From Candidatus Binatia bacterium (GTDB lineage: Bacteria > Desulfobacterota > Binatia > HRBIN30), in assembly GCA_026415395.1 (NCBI GenBank), contig JAOAHD010000001.1, forward strand, positions 1 through 64,000: DNA of 64,000 nucleotides. The letters are read 5' to 3'. The translations under genes and the position numbers were made by a program. The notes beneath the pieces were generated by a model. It did not search any database. It was not told the DNA's origin and was given only the letters and a program-made list of their open reading frames with translations. Of this stretch, positions 17,100 through 26,662 are shown one piece after another. Position 1 is the stretch's first letter, and every line of letters begins with the position of its first letter.

Positions 17100-20000
17100 G
17101 TGAAAAGGGTCGTAGCGTGGACGGCGCTTCTGGTGTGGGTCTTTGTCGCGCCGTGGAGCAGAACGTCAAAGTGTTGGGCAGGTTCTTATACGCTTTTTGA
17201 GAGTGGACCTGTACGCCCGTTAGCGCTTTCCCCTGATGGAACGAAGCTATTCGCGGCCAACATTCCCGACGGCCGCTTAGAGGTGTTTTCGATCGGCGTC
17301 AACGGCACGCTGACGCATTTGGAGTCAGTGCCGGTGGGACTCGAGCCGGTAGCGGTAGCAGCGCGCACGAACACCGAAGTTTGGGTGGTGAACCACCTGT
17401 CGGACAGTGTGAGCATCGTCGACCTTTCCAGTTCACCCGGGCGTGTCGTTCGCACATTGCTCGTGGGCGATGAGCCGCGCGATATCGTTTTTGCCGGTCC
17501 AGGGAAGAATCGAGCATTCATCACTTGTGCGCGTCGGGGTCAGAACAACCCCAACGATCCACAACTGACAACCCCAGGCGTCGGCCGCGCGGATGTCTGG
17601 GTATTTGACGCGAACAATTTAGGGAACACACTCGGCGGCACGCCGCTCACGATCCTCACGCTTTTCGGCGACACGCCGCGCGCCCTCGCCGCGACGCCGG
17701 ACGGTAGTCGAGTTTACGCCGCAGTGTTTCACAGTGGCAACCAAACGACGGTGATCAACGAAGGGCTGATTTGCAACGACTCCAATAAAACCGACACCGT
17801 TGTTCCTGGTCCATGCACGATTTCTGGGACCACGGTGCCCGGCGGTCTCCCGCTCCCCACCGCCGATCATACTGGGGCTGCCGGACCTGACGTGGGCCTC
17901 ATCGTGAAATGGAACGGCTCGTACTGGGCGGACAAAGCGTGCGCTGGCGGATCAAAGTATGGATGGAGCTGTAAGACCGATGCTGATTGCCCTGGAAGCG
18001 TGTGCGGTCGGAACTGGAACAATGCGGTCAAGTTCAACCTGCCGGACAAGGACGTGTTCGTTATCGACGCGATGGCCAACCCGCCCGTGCAGCTTGCGGG
18101 CAGTGCGGGTTTTTACACCGGGGTGGGGACGATCTTGTTCAACATGGCCGTTAATCCCGCCAACGGGAAAGTGTACGTGACCAATTTCGAATCCCGGAAC
18201 GAGTTTCGCTTCGAGGGGCCCGGGATTTATGCCGCACAGTTCGGTGGCACCACCGTACAAGGCCACTTGGCGGAGTCCCGCGTCACGGTGCTCTCCGGAA
18301 GCAGCGTGCTGCCCCGGCACCTCAACAAACACATTAACTACGACCAACGACCGGCACCTGCGGGAGTCAAGGACCATAGCCTGGCTACACCTTTGGATAT
18401 GGCCATCACGAGCGACGGGCAAACTCTCTACGTCGCCGCTTTCGGGTCGAGCAAGGTCGGCGTGTTCAATACCAGCGCCCTAGAAAACGACACCTTTGTT
18501 CCGAACAACGCGAACTACATCAGTGTGAGCGGTGGTGGACCTGCGGGTTTGGCCCTGCACGAAGGTTGGCAGCGACTTTATGTGCTCACTCGATTCGACA
18601 ACGGTATCGCCATCGTCGACACGAGCACGAAAACGGAGATCGACCATGTGTCTCTCTACAACCCGGAACCACCCAGCGTAGTGAACGGCAGGCGCTTTTT
18701 GTACGACGCTTTTTATACGTCGAGCAACGGCGAGGCTGCCTGCGCCAGTTGCCACATCTTCGCCGACCTCGATAGCCTGGCGTGGGACCTGGGAAATCCC
18801 GACGACGAAACGCAAACCAATCCCTTACCGGTCAAGCTTGCCTTTGCCATCGGTTCCGGAACATTCAGGGACTTTCACCCCATGAAGGGCCCGATGACCA
18901 CTCAAACCCTGCGCGGACTGGTCAATCACGGCGCGATGCACTGGCGGGGTGACCGCAACGGGGGATCGCAGTGGAACAACCCCGACCTGGCCTTCAAGGC
19001 CTTCAATGTAGCTTTTCCTGGACTGCTGGGGCGGACTGCCGAACTCACGGCCGCCGAAATGCAGGCGTTCACAGATTTCATTCTACAGGTGAAACTTCCA
19101 CCCAATCCAATTCGGAACTTGGACAATTCGCTCACCGCGTCGCAGCAAAACGGGCGGAATTTCTTTTTCGGCCCTCGCCGAGCGGACGGGCTAAACTTCG
19201 GTACCGATGGTGCAGACAATGCGCTCGGACATACGTGCAACGGGTGCCACGTGACGAACAGGGCGCAAGGATTTTTTGGTACCGACGGCAAAGCCAGCTT
19301 CGAAAACGAACCGCAAGTGATCAAAATCGCCCACTTGCGGAACCTTTACCAAAAGGTCGGCATGTTCGGCATGGCAGCCGTTTCCTTCTTCAACGCCGGT
19401 GACAACGGGCACAAAGGGGATCAAATCCGGGGTTTCGGTTTCCTGCACGATGGCAGCGTGGATACTCTTTTCCGGTTTCTTAACGCTACTGTGTTCAACG
19501 ACCAGAATGGCGTGGGGTTCAATGGCGGAGGCCAGCAGCGACGGGACGTCGAGCAGTTCCTGTTAGCGTTCGATACGGATCTCTTTCCAATCGTCGGCCA
19601 ACAAGTGACCCTCACCAACACGAATGCGGCCCAGGTGAACCCGCGAATCGACTTGTTGATCCAGCGCGCCGCGGCAGGTGAAACGGACCTGATCGTGAAG
19701 GGCCGATACAATGGGCACTTGCGCGGCTGGTATCGCACTGCGGCCGGGACGTTCCAGCCGGACCGAGCTAGTGAGGCGCCCTGGACGGATGCCGCGCTTC
19801 GCGCCGTTGCCGCGGTGTCGGGGCAAGAACTCACGTACACGGCGGTGCCTCTTGGCTCGGCAATCCGCCTGGGTGTGGACCGTGACGAGGACACTTTCTT
19901 CGACCGCGATGAACTCGATGCCGGCTCGGACCCTGCGGACCCGAACAGCACCCCTCCTGCGGCAACACCGACGGCAACTCGCACGGCGACCTACACCCCC

Positions 20001-20921
20001 TCGGCAACACCGACCAATACACCTCTTCCCCCGACGAGCACATTCACACCCCTGCCGCCGACGCCGACGTTTTCTCCCACCTCCACTCGGACGGCGACGC
20101 GCACCCCATCGCCAACACCAACCCCCACTTTCACGCCCACGCCGACTGCGACAGCGTCTCTCACTTCGACACCCACGATGACCATCACACCCGGAGGGCC
20201 GACCCTCACGCCGACAAACACGCCGTCACCAACTCTAACGTTCACGAACTCACCCACGCTGACGCCGACACGAACTTCCTCTCCGACTCAAACTCCCACG
20301 GAGAGTCCTACCCCCACGCTGACTTGGACCCCCACTTGGACTCCAGAACCCACCGTCACACCGACGCCGATGCCGGACGTGTTCTGCGACGGGAGCAGCC
20401 AACTGAGTTCGCCGCGCCTGAAAATTACCAAACTCTCCACGCCGGCCGGTGATGACAATCTGACTCTGACCGGATCCTGGCTGTTGTCGCCGGCGACTCC
20501 GGCACCGAACCCGGTGACCGAAGGGCTCCGCTTTGCCATTTACGATTCTTCAGGGGCATTGGTTTTCCAAAGAATCATACCCGGAGGCGTTGCCCTGTCG
20601 CGTTCCCAACCGGGGTGGTCGCTGAGTGTCGACGGCCATGTCGCCAAGTACAGCGACACCTATGCTTTGCAGGGAGACATCAAAAAGGCCGTCGTCAGAA
20701 GCTCTCGCCTTACACCGGGACTCTTCACGGTGAGCATCACAGGGAAGCTGGGCAACTTCGCCGTTGCGCCGAGTCAGCTTCCGCTTCGGGTCACCATTGT
20801 TCTGGGCAATCAGACGCGAGCACTGCTCGGCCAGTGTGCGAGCTACGCGTTCAATGGTCCGGACGGGCTGCGGCCACGCTGCAGCATCTCTAGCACCGGC
20901 AGCACAGCCATGTGTCGCTAG
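17100..20921 (+). CDS. Secreted beta-propeller / di-haem cytochrome c surface protein with Thr/Pro linker
   Basis: A protein of about 1273 residues. GTG 17100 is chosen because GGGAGGG lies 6 nt upstream and a signal peptide ([18 protein letters not shown]) follows. Residues about 35-480 form YVTN-like beta-propeller repeats ([34 protein letters not shown]). Next comes a cytochrome region with two haem sites, CASCH (548-552) and CNGCH (713-717), and peroxidase-like landmarks ([30 protein letters not shown]). A calcium-binding Asp-rich loop ([17 protein letters not shown]) precedes a Thr/Pro linker of about 140 residues. The C-terminus (about 1093-1273) is a Cys-containing beta-sandwich that resembles the end of the RCC1 protein at 23.8 kb. 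It is probably exported and displayed at the surface. The electron acceptor and substrate are unknown. Confidence 0.85.
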   Translation: MKRVVAWTALLVWVFVAPWSRTSKCWAGSYTLFESGPVRPLALSPDGTKLFAANIPDGRLEVFSIGVNGTLTHLESVPVGLEPVAVAARTNTEVWVVNHLSDSVSIVDLSSSPGRVVRTLLVGDEPRDIVFAGPGKNRAFITCARRGQNNPNDPQLTTPGVGRADVWVFDANNLGNTLGGTPLTILTLFGDTPRALAATPDGSRVYAAVFHSGNQTTVINEGLICNDSNKTDTVVPGPCTISGTTVPGGLPLPTADHTGAAGPDVGLIVKWNGSYWADKACAGGSKYGWSCKTDADCPGSVCGRNWNNAVKFNLPDKDVFVIDAMANPPVQLAGSAGFYTGVGTILFNMAVNPANGKVYVTNFESRNEFRFEGPGIYAAQFGGTTVQGHLAESRVTVLSGSSVLPRHLNKHINYDQRPAPAGVKDHSLATPLDMAITSDGQTLYVAAFGSSKVGVFNTSALENDTFVPNNANYISVSGGGPAGLALHEGWQRLYVLTRFDNGIAIVDTSTKTEIDHVSLYNPEPPSVVNGRRFLYDAFYTSSNGEAACASCHIFADLDSLAWDLGNPDDETQTNPLPVKLAFAIGSGTFRDFHPMKGPMTTQTLRGLVNHGAMHWRGDRNGGSQWNNPDLAFKAFNVAFPGLLGRTAELTAAEMQAFTDFILQVKLPPNPIRNLDNSLTASQQNGRNFFFGPRRADGLNFGTDGADNALGHTCNGCHVTNRAQGFFGTDGKASFENEPQVIKIAHLRNLYQKVGMFGMAAVSFFNAGDNGHKGDQIRGFGFLHDGSVDTLFRFLNATVFNDQNGVGFNGGGQQRRDVEQFLLAFDTDLFPIVGQQVTLTNTNAAQVNPRIDLLIQRAAAGETDLIVKGRYNGHLRGWYRTAAGTFQPDRASEAPWTDAALRAVAAVSGQELTYTAVPLGSAIRLGVDRDEDTFFDRDELDAGSDPADPNSTPPAATPTATRTATYTPSATPTNTPLPPTSTFTPLPPTPTFSPTSTRTATRTPSPTPTPTFTPTPTATASLTSTPTMTITPGGPTLTPTNTPSPTLTFTNSPTLTPTRTSSPTQTPTESPTPTLTWTPTWTPEPTVTPTPMPDVFCDGSSQLSSPRLKITKLSTPAGDDNLTLTGSWLLSPATPAPNPVTEGLRFAIYDSSGALVFQRIIPGGVALSRSQPGWSLSVDGHVAKYSDTYALQGDIKKAVVRSSRLTPGLFTVSITGKLGNFAVAPSQLPLRVTIVLGNQTRALLGQCASYAFNGPDGLRPRCSISSTGSTAMCR
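19950..20380 (+). repeat. Low-complexity Thr/Pro-coding repeat (TPTxTPT linker)
   Basis: Degenerate repeats of ACN-CCN codons encode about 140 residues of TPT/TPS/TFTP type within the cytochrome surface protein. The tract links the haem region to the C-terminal domain and probably forms an extended spacer. Such tracts are prone to slippage and to misassembly. The Val/Gly-rich ORF on the opposite strand is a shadow. Confidence 0.85.
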
Positions 20922-20929
20922 CCGGAACG

Positions 20930-20964
20930 CAGGCTGGGTAGTCTTGAACGCACTACCCAGCCTG
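20930..20964 (+). terminator. Hairpin terminator after the cytochrome surface gene
   Basis: A perfect 13-bp stem (CAGGCTGGGTAGT at 20930-20942 with its complement at 20952-20964) and a 9-nt loop start 9 nt after the stop codon. The following bases are AT-rich but there is no long T-run. The P450 gene converges from the other side, so the hairpin may act in both directions. Confidence 0.75.
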
Positions 20965-21004
20965 GATTATTCGACCCTACTCCGACCGTCGACCCGACCG
21001 CGAA

Positions 21005-22273
21005 CTACGCAACCTTAAAGCGCATTCGCACGGGCATCCGTTTCGGGCCACCCACGAAGGAAGCCTGCAAGCGCTCGACCGGCCCCGCAAGCTCGACCGC
21101 ATCGATGCGCTTGGCGAACTCGCGGAAGAACACCTTGATGTCGAGGCGCGCCAAGTGGGCCCCGAGGCAAAAGTGCTCGCCGACGCCGAACCCCAAGTGA
21201 GGATTCGGCTCGCGATCCAATCGGAAAACAAAAGGATCCGGAAAAACTTCCTCGTCGCGATTGGCCGAGGGATAGAAGAGAGCCACGGAATCACCCTTGC
21301 GAATCTTCTGGCCGCGCAACTCATAATCGACGGTTGCCGTGCGCGAGAAGTGGATGACTGGCGTGGTCCAGCGCACGATTTCGTCGGCACCCGTCTCGAT
21401 GAGATTCGGGTTTTCCCGCAACTTGGCGAACTGATCTCGGTGTTCCAAGAGTGCGAGCAAGCCACCCGAAATGGAGTTCCGCGTGGTGTCGTGTCCCGCC
21501 ACCATGATTAGAAAGTACAAGGAGAAAAGCTCAAACTGCGGTACCGGTTTGCCATCGATCGTGGCTAGCGCGAGCACGGTGGAAAGGTCTTCCCGTGGGT
21601 TCTTTCGTCTGTCCTGCGTGATTTCCTCTAGGTAAGAGAACGCCTCGTAAAGAAAACCAAGGCGATCCTCTCGCGTTTCCCCCGGGCGCTGGAATTCCGG
21701 GTCCTCGATTCCAAAGTTCTCGTTGGTCACGCGCAAAACAAATTGTTCCCGCTCCCGTGGAATACCGAGGATTTCCGTGATCATGCGCAGCGGCTGCAGG
21801 GCGGCCACGTCGCGCACAAAGTCGCACTCCACCCATTCTCCCGGCGGGGCTAGCGAGCTGAAAATCTCATTGGTCAGCTCGACCAAGCGGTTCTCGAGCC
21901 GTGCAATCGCGCGCGGTGTGAACCAGCCGCTCACAAGTTTGCGGTACACGCGATGCTCCGGAGGATCCATGTTCACGAGCATCCGCAGGGGCGGGTCCTC
22001 TTCCAACTTTGGGCCCTGCATGTCTGCATCCGGGAACAAGATAAAACGCCCCGCGCTTTTGAACTTATCGGGTTGCGTGGACACTTCAATGATGTCCGCA
22101 TGTTTGGTCACGGCCCAAAACGGGCGGTAACCGGGCGGTTGCATGTAGCAAACCGGCGCTTCACGGCGGAGCCGGGTCCAAGCGGCATGCGGGTAGCCAT
22201 GCTCTCCGTACGTGCGCGCACTGATGATGTCTAGTTGCTCCAGCGGAATCGACTCTACGTGCGGATCCATCAT
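21005..22273 (-). CDS. Cytochrome P450
   Basis: A 422-residue soluble bacterial P450. Hallmarks are the I-helix oxygen-activation motif AGHDTTR, the ExxR pair in DEIVRW / FSRTA, and the haem-thiolate loop FGVGEHFCLGAHLAR with C369. The meander NRDEEVFPDPFVF precedes it. The overall sequence recalls actinobacterial and proteobacterial CYP125/CYP142/linalool-hydroxylase-like P450s that act on sterols or terpenoids, but the substrate is not predictable. No ferredoxin or reductase gene is adjacent. The upstream neighbour on the same strand is a UbiA-type prenyltransferase, 21 bp away, so the two are probably co-transcribed. Confidence 0.95.
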   Translation of the reverse strand: MMDPHVESIPLEQLDIISARTYGEHGYPHAAWTRLRREAPVCYMQPPGYRPFWAVTKHADIIEVSTQPDKFKSAGRFILFPDADMQGPKLEEDPPLRMLVNMDPPEHRVYRKLVSGWFTPRAIARLENRLVELTNEIFSSLAPPGEWVECDFVRDVAALQPLRMITEILGIPREREQFVLRVTNENFGIEDPEFQRPGETREDRLGFLYEAFSYLEEITQDRRKNPREDLSTVLALATIDGKPVPQFELFSLYFLIMVAGHDTTRNSISGGLLALLEHRDQFAKLRENPNLIETGADEIVRWTTPVIHFSRTATVDYELRGQKIRKGDSVALFYPSANRDEEVFPDPFVFRLDREPNPHLGFGVGEHFCLGAHLARLDIKVFFREFAKRIDAVELAGPVERLQASFVGGPKRMPVRMRFKVA

Positions 22274-22294
22274 GGGCGCTTCTCTCCGATAGTG

Positions 22295-23299
22295 TCAGCT
22301 CAACCAACGCTGGACGATGCCATCGATCAGTACTCCTGCCAAGTAGAGGCCACCGAACCGCCGCGCATGTTGAAAGGCAAATGCCGAGTACCAGAGCGGC
22401 CAGACGTTGGGAGGAAATCCGTCCGGTGGAGCGCTCGGTCGCGCCTGACGCAAGACGCCGCTCAGCAACCGATACCAAGAAGCTGCTCCGAAGACCAACA
22501 GTACGGGCCAGCCCAGGCCCCCAGAGACGACCAGAGCGACCGTGACCACATACGCCGCAGTGCAGAGCAGCCAAGTTGTGCGACGCGCGCGTTGCTCGCC
22601 GAGGATCACGGGTAGGGTGCGAATCCGCTTCGTGCGGTCTGCCTCGATCTTGTCGATATGCTTACCGAACAAAACGGTGGTGGCTGTAAGGGCCACGGGC
22701 AAACTTGCCAACATCACGGTGTCATCAAATCGGCCCGTGATCACATAGTAGCCGCCGCCAACCATGAGAGGTCCCCACACAATCAGGACGGCCACTTCCC
22801 CGAGCCCGATGTATTTGAGCGGCCACGTGTAGAACAAGACAAAGAATGCCCCAGCCAGCAGCAACCAAAGCACGGGCTCGCCGCGCCAAAAGAGCAACGT
22901 TAGCCCGGCAAGCAAAGCCAAGAGGCCACTCACAGCAATGTATGCCAGCATTTGGCCCGTGGTCAACAACCCGTGCTCCAGCGGCTGCGGTCCGTATTGG
23001 GCACGGAAGTAGTTGTCTCGATCCACACCCTTCCAGTGGTCGGTGAGGTCATTCACCAAGTTGTTCGTCGCATGAGCTAGCAACAGCCCGGCTGTCAGTA
23101 CGAGCCAGCCGCCGAAATCGAACGCACCGTTGCGCCAGGCAAGCAGTCCTGCCAGCGCAGCCGACACGAAGGTCATCACCAACACGGCTGAGCGGGTGGC
23201 GATTAGCCAGCGCGAGACCACATCGAGCTCTTGCCACTCCTCGCGCGAGATGCGGGGAATGACCCGCACTGCTTTCGCCCACATGGCAACGTTCACCAT
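22295..23299 (-). CDS. UbiA-family prenyltransferase (MenA-like)
   Basis: A 334-residue integral membrane protein with about eight or nine helices. The first Asp-rich motif is NNLVNDLTDHWKGVDRDN and the second is DKIEADRTKRIRTLPV, which together bind the Mg-prenyl diphosphate in UbiA-family enzymes. ATG 23299 is chosen because GGAG lies 7 nt upstream. The longer open frame has an unlikely N-terminus. The closest type by eye is 1,4-dihydroxy-2-naphthoate prenyltransferase (menaquinone synthesis), but the family also modifies haem, chlorophyll and sugars. Linkage to a P450 leaves room for a terpenoid-quinone or secondary-metabolite role. Confidence 0.85.
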   Translation of the reverse strand: MVNVAMWAKAVRVIPRISREEWQELDVVSRWLIATRSAVLVMTFVSAALAGLLAWRNGAFDFGGWLVLTAGLLLAHATNNLVNDLTDHWKGVDRDNYFRAQYGPQPLEHGLLTTGQMLAYIAVSGLLALLAGLTLLFWRGEPVLWLLLAGAFFVLFYTWPLKYIGLGEVAVLIVWGPLMVGGGYYVITGRFDDTVMLASLPVALTATTVLFGKHIDKIEADRTKRIRTLPVILGEQRARRTTWLLCTAAYVVTVALVVSGGLGWPVLLVFGAASWYRLLSGVLRQARPSAPPDGFPPNVWPLWYSAFAFQHARRFGGLYLAGVLIDGIVQRWLS

Positions 23300-23644
23300 A
23301 AGCCTTCTCCTGTGGCCGTAGGGTACCCGATTCGCCGCCTCGGGCAAGGGTTCGCCGCAAAGCCGGGGTGAAAGGACAGAGCCCATGCGAATTCCTGAAC
23401 TATGCACGACAGCGCCTTTGCCATCGAGCGCGAATAACGGGACACCGTGCCGCAAAGTTTCTCCCTCATAGTCCTACCGGCAACTCGAAGCAGCACCACG
23501 CCGACTCGGACGTCACGCGCAGAGGACACAGCCGCCCCAGCTCCGGTACAGGTTGGCAGCCGAACGCGGCGCGCTCGCAAGTATACCGAGGACGCAGCGC
23601 TTGCAGCTTCTGAGGCAGTGTGTTAGCGGCGCAGCCTTGCGCTT
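23300..23644. other. Intergenic region upstream of tRNA-Val
   Basis: About 345 bp between the start of the prenyltransferase gene and the tRNA. It should hold promoters for both. No gene, repeat or clear promoter box could be supported. Confidence 0.5.
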
Positions 23645-23718
23645 GGTCGCATAGCTCAGCTGGTTAGAGCGCCTGCCTCACATGCAGGAGGTCCGTGGTT
23701 CGAGTCCACGTGCGACCA
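23645..23718 (+). tRNA. tRNA-Val (CAC anticodon)
   Basis: A full cloverleaf is readable. The acceptor arm is GGTCGCA pairing with TGCGACC, followed by discriminator A. The D arm is GCTCAGCTGGTTAGAGC. The anticodon stem CCTGC/GCAGG encloses loop CTCACAT with anticodon CAC, and the T arm is CGTGGTTCGAGTCCACG. The CCA end is not encoded. A T-rich run (TTTTGACTCAATTTTTT) follows and may help termination. There is no sign of an integrated element at its 3' end. Confidence 0.96.
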
Positions 23719-23845
23719 TTTTGACTCAATTTTTTCCCACAAGCCACTCGCGCTTCCACCCTTGGCGTGAGCCCTTGCCATCCCCAGGTACCCACACCAA
23801 GGGTGGCGGTCTGGCTGCTCCGACGCGTTCACTTGCGCAGCCGGC

Positions 23846-24646
23846 TTACCGCTCGCTCAAGCGGCGCACATTGTTCGGTGCAAACGGACTCTCATAACAC
23901 GCACCATCTGACTGGTGCAGTTGCACCACTACGGCTTCGCGCGCCCCCCAAAGCGCCTGGTCGACGATTGCTTTCGGAAGCTGAGCTAACGCGCCTCCGA
24001 GGGACACCTTAATGCTGGAGCGCCCAGCCGCACCGGCTCGCAAGACCGCGCGTTGGAAGCCGTCGTTGGAGCCCCAGGGATCACGATACCGGTACGCGGT
24101 CCTCGTCGCTGTCCACAGAGACGCACTTGGCTCCACCCACGCAGCAACTTTGAGCTCCCGGTCGTCGTAGAGGCAGAGCGCGTACGAGGTGGACCCAGAC
24201 ACGGGGTCACCGAAATCACTGAAGGTGCGTGCGGGCCCCCGAGTAAACGACCACGTCAGCGAAGAACGATTCACGTTTGTTGAATCCGCCAGGCTCAGTT
24301 CGCTCGCCCCGCTCGTCAGACAATTCGTCGCAGGAGTCTTGGGACAAACCGTGGTCGAGGACGCGCAGCTTGTAAGTCTGAGGATACCCCAACACTCCAC
24401 TTCGCCATTCGACCTTTGCCCCCACGTCGATCCACCCCCAGCCCCGATCGTAGTGAAGTTCACCCCACGCGGGGGCAGACTCTGCCCATACGTGTTCGAG
24501 CCCCAGCAGAGCACGCGACCATCCGGCCTAAGTCCACAAGCGTGTTCATCGCCTGCGGCCAACTTTGTGAACACCACACGGGCTGGGGGCGACGCCTGCC
24601 CTCGCTGATTTCGCCCCCAGCAACGGACGCTGCCGTCAAGCAACAA
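23846..24646 (-). CDS. RCC1-repeat protein, C-terminal part (separated by a frameshift)
   Basis: This frame continues the RCC1-type repeats of the gene to its right. The first in-frame residues before its nominal TTG start read TSCGLLLDGSVRCWG, exactly what the truncated N-terminal part lacks. About 85 residues of repeat are followed by a domain of about 180 residues with several Cys (VCPKTPATNC, ALCLYDDRE, GACYESPF). That domain resembles the C-terminus of the cytochrome surface protein at 20.4-20.9 kb. It probably forms one exported protein with the upstream part if the shift at about 24656 is repaired or an artefact. Confidence 0.75.
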   Translation of the reverse strand: MLLDGSVRCWGRNQRGQASPPARVVFTKLAAGDEHACGLRPDGRVLCWGSNTYGQSLPPRGVNFTTIGAGGGSTWGQRSNGEVECWGILRLTSCASSTTVCPKTPATNCLTSGASELSLADSTNVNRSSLTWSFTRGPARTFSDFGDPVSGSTSYALCLYDDRELKVAAWVEPSASLWTATRTAYRYRDPWGSNDGFQRAVLRAGAAGRSSIKVSLGGALAQLPKAIVDQALWGAREAVVVQLHQSDGACYESPFAPNNVRRLSER

Positions 24647-26093
24647 CCCACAACTGGTGTTCCGCCCCAGTTACCACTTGTTGAACCACCAACCCCAATG
24701 GAGCGGCAGCTTGTCCGTAGTTGTTCGCGCCCCAGCAGGTCACGGAGCCATTTTCTCTCCGGGCGTAATTGTGACGATGACCCGCGCTCACCTCCACCAA
24801 CCCACCGCCGCTCGGGGGAGACGCCTGCCCGTAATCGTTATTGCCCCAACACACAAGACTCTTGTCGTTCTTCAACGCGCAGGCGTGGTCTTGCCCCGCC
24901 GCGACGGACTGGTGGTCACTGCCGACTGGTGGGGACGTTTGCCCGTTGGATCCAGATCCCCAGCACACAAGCTGGCCACCGACTGCGACACCACATACAA
25001 AGCTGAACCCCTGAGACACTTGTTGCAGCGGCGGCAAACCGGGTGGGGGGACTAGCGAGAGGCAGCCCACCGTGCCCGTGCTGCCCAACTCGCAGAGCCA
25101 TTCATCGCGGACGCTAAAGCTCGCTGGCGCCAGCGACCCCGGTGCCACCGTTGTGGCGCCGTTGAAGTCGCCCCAACACACCGGCTCCCCAGCACTGTTC
25201 AGCACACAGGAATGTGCGAAGCCCGCTGCCAATGATTGGTAACCGCCGCCCGGAGGAACCCCTAGCTCGCCGCTAGAGCTTCGGCCCCAACACAAAATCG
25301 AGCCATCTGCCCGACGCCCACAGGAGTGGAGCGCCCCGAGCGCCAACTCCTCAAAGGTCTCGTTCGTTGGTGCTTGCGACTGACCAAAGCCATTATGACC
25401 CCAGCAAATCGCCTTCCCATCCCCAGCTCGAATACCACTAGTGTGCAGGCCCCCTGCGGCTATGAACTGAAACGCGATCCCTTGGGGAGGAGTTGTTCGC
25501 CCGTCATCAGGCTTGCCCCAGCACGCCGCAGAACCGTCTGCCCGCAAACCACACGTGTGATCTGCCCCGCAGGCGATTTGTTGGAATAGCTCGCCCACTG
25601 GGGCATCTGCTTGCCCCCAGTAGTTCGCTTCCCAGCACGACACGACCCCGTCGGAACGCAATGCACATGAATGCTCGGCCCCAGAGCAAACGGACGTCCA
25701 TCCTGCACCAGCGGGAGCATCAAGCTGTCCGGCGAAATTTGCCCCCCAGCAACGAAGCGCACCGTTGGTTTCGAGCCCGCAGTCGTGGTAATCACCGGTA
25801 CTCACCTCGGACCACGACACGCCGGATGGCACGATCAACTCGCCCCGTGTCTGTCTACCCCAACAAAGGGCAGTTCCATCGGCGAGTAAACCGTAGGTGT
25901 GGTGGCCACCGGCCGCAAGCCGTGTAAAGGCACAGATCGCCCCTGCGCGCGATGCAATCTGCGGCAAGCACCAGCCGAGCAGGATCACAGCGTCCAGGGC
26001 AACTTTGAGCCACACTGACTTCAAACGACGTGCCTGCACGTGACCCGGTGAAGGCGAGGATTGCTGTACGCTCTTCGATGGTCTCTCGCACAT
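24636..26093 (-). CDS. RCC1-repeat surface protein, N-terminal part (frameshifted)
   Basis: A fragment of about 485 residues with a hydrophobic export segment (WLKVALDAVILLGWCLPQIA). Some eleven RCC1-like repeats follow, with the pattern HxCGLxxDGxxxCWGxNxxGQxxxPxG, predicted to fold as a beta-propeller. ATG 26093 is chosen because AGGAGG lies just upstream, and the nominal frame to 26351 runs into the divergent promoter region. The frame ends abnormally at GAEHQLWVVA-stop, where the repeat should read GAEHSCGL. One extra C on the coding strand at about 24656-24657 explains this, and the rest continues in the adjacent frame. The full protein would be about 749 residues. The Cys-rich repeats suggest disulfides outside the cytosol. 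Confidence 0.75.
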   Translation of the reverse strand: MCERPSKSVQQSSPSPGHVQARRLKSVWLKVALDAVILLGWCLPQIASRAGAICAFTRLAAGGHHTYGLLADGTALCWGRQTRGELIVPSGVSWSEVSTGDYHDCGLETNGALRCWGANFAGQLDAPAGAGWTSVCSGAEHSCALRSDGVVSCWEANYWGQADAPVGELFQQIACGADHTCGLRADGSAACWGKPDDGRTTPPQGIAFQFIAAGGLHTSGIRAGDGKAICWGHNGFGQSQAPTNETFEELALGALHSCGRRADGSILCWGRSSSGELGVPPGGGYQSLAAGFAHSCVLNSAGEPVCWGDFNGATTVAPGSLAPASFSVRDEWLCELGSTGTVGCLSLVPPPGLPPLQQVSQGFSFVCGVAVGGQLVCWGSGSNGQTSPPVGSDHQSVAAGQDHACALKNDKSLVCWGNNDYGQASPPSGGGLVEVSAGHRHNYARRENGSVTCWGANNYGQAAAPLGLVVQQVVTGAEHQLWVVA

Positions 26094-26662
26094 AAACCTC
26101 CTGCCGAAACCATCCCCGAGCAAATTACCGCAAGTCTCAACCAAGGCTATCTTGTGCAAGTATCCGACCATGCATGCAAGCGAAATTCGAAAGCCCTCCG
26201 TGCACCCCAATCTGCCGGAACAGCTGGAGCTCAGATGCCGCAAGTTCACGACCAGCCTCGGCCCGAAAGGCTGGTGCACCCATCGCAGGCTTGGTGTTCG
26301 GTCACCCGCGCGATGACACTGGCGTCGCCACCATTTCATTGCTCGGATCAACGCCGTACAGGTGGAGATGCATGTGTCCCGTCACCCGCGCTACCTCCGT
26401 GGGTGATTCGACACTCCTCCAGTCCAGTCCGAGCTGGCCAAGCGCAGCTCTGGGTCCTCTGCAGCCGTTGCTGACAGATTGCGTTCCCAGCGATCTGTCC
26501 GGGCCGTGCCACAACCAGGCAGCGTTTCCTCGGACGCCCCGCTCCCGCACACGTATCAGCGGCGCTTCTGGACGAGTAAGCAAATTCTCCTTGTGTAGAG
26601 GTTGGAGGGCCCTTAGACTGTGTCACAAGCTTTCAAAACGGCCACGTATCGCGGAGCGAATT
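26094..26662. promoter_or_regulatory. Divergent intergenic region between two large surface-protein genes
   Basis: About 570 bp. The long open frames of both neighbours read into it, but ribosome sites and signal peptides place both starts at its borders. It must contain promoters for the RCC1 protein (minus) and the DUF11 giant (plus), so common regulation is possible. I identify no specific operator. Confidence 0.5.

Noticed and set aside
19991-20257. Minus-strand Val/Gly-rich repeat protein
   Set aside because: Exact complement of the Thr/Pro linker codons, so the repeat is inherited from the real gene.
23645-23900. Possible integrated element at the tRNA-Val 3' end
   Set aside because: No integrase, no direct repeat of the tRNA 3' end and no change in gene style was seen next to it.
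26174-26662. N-terminal extension of the DUF11 giant protein
   Set aside because: The first 163 codons show no signal or domain. A ribosome site and signal peptide start at 26663, and the segment overlaps the divergent promoter region.
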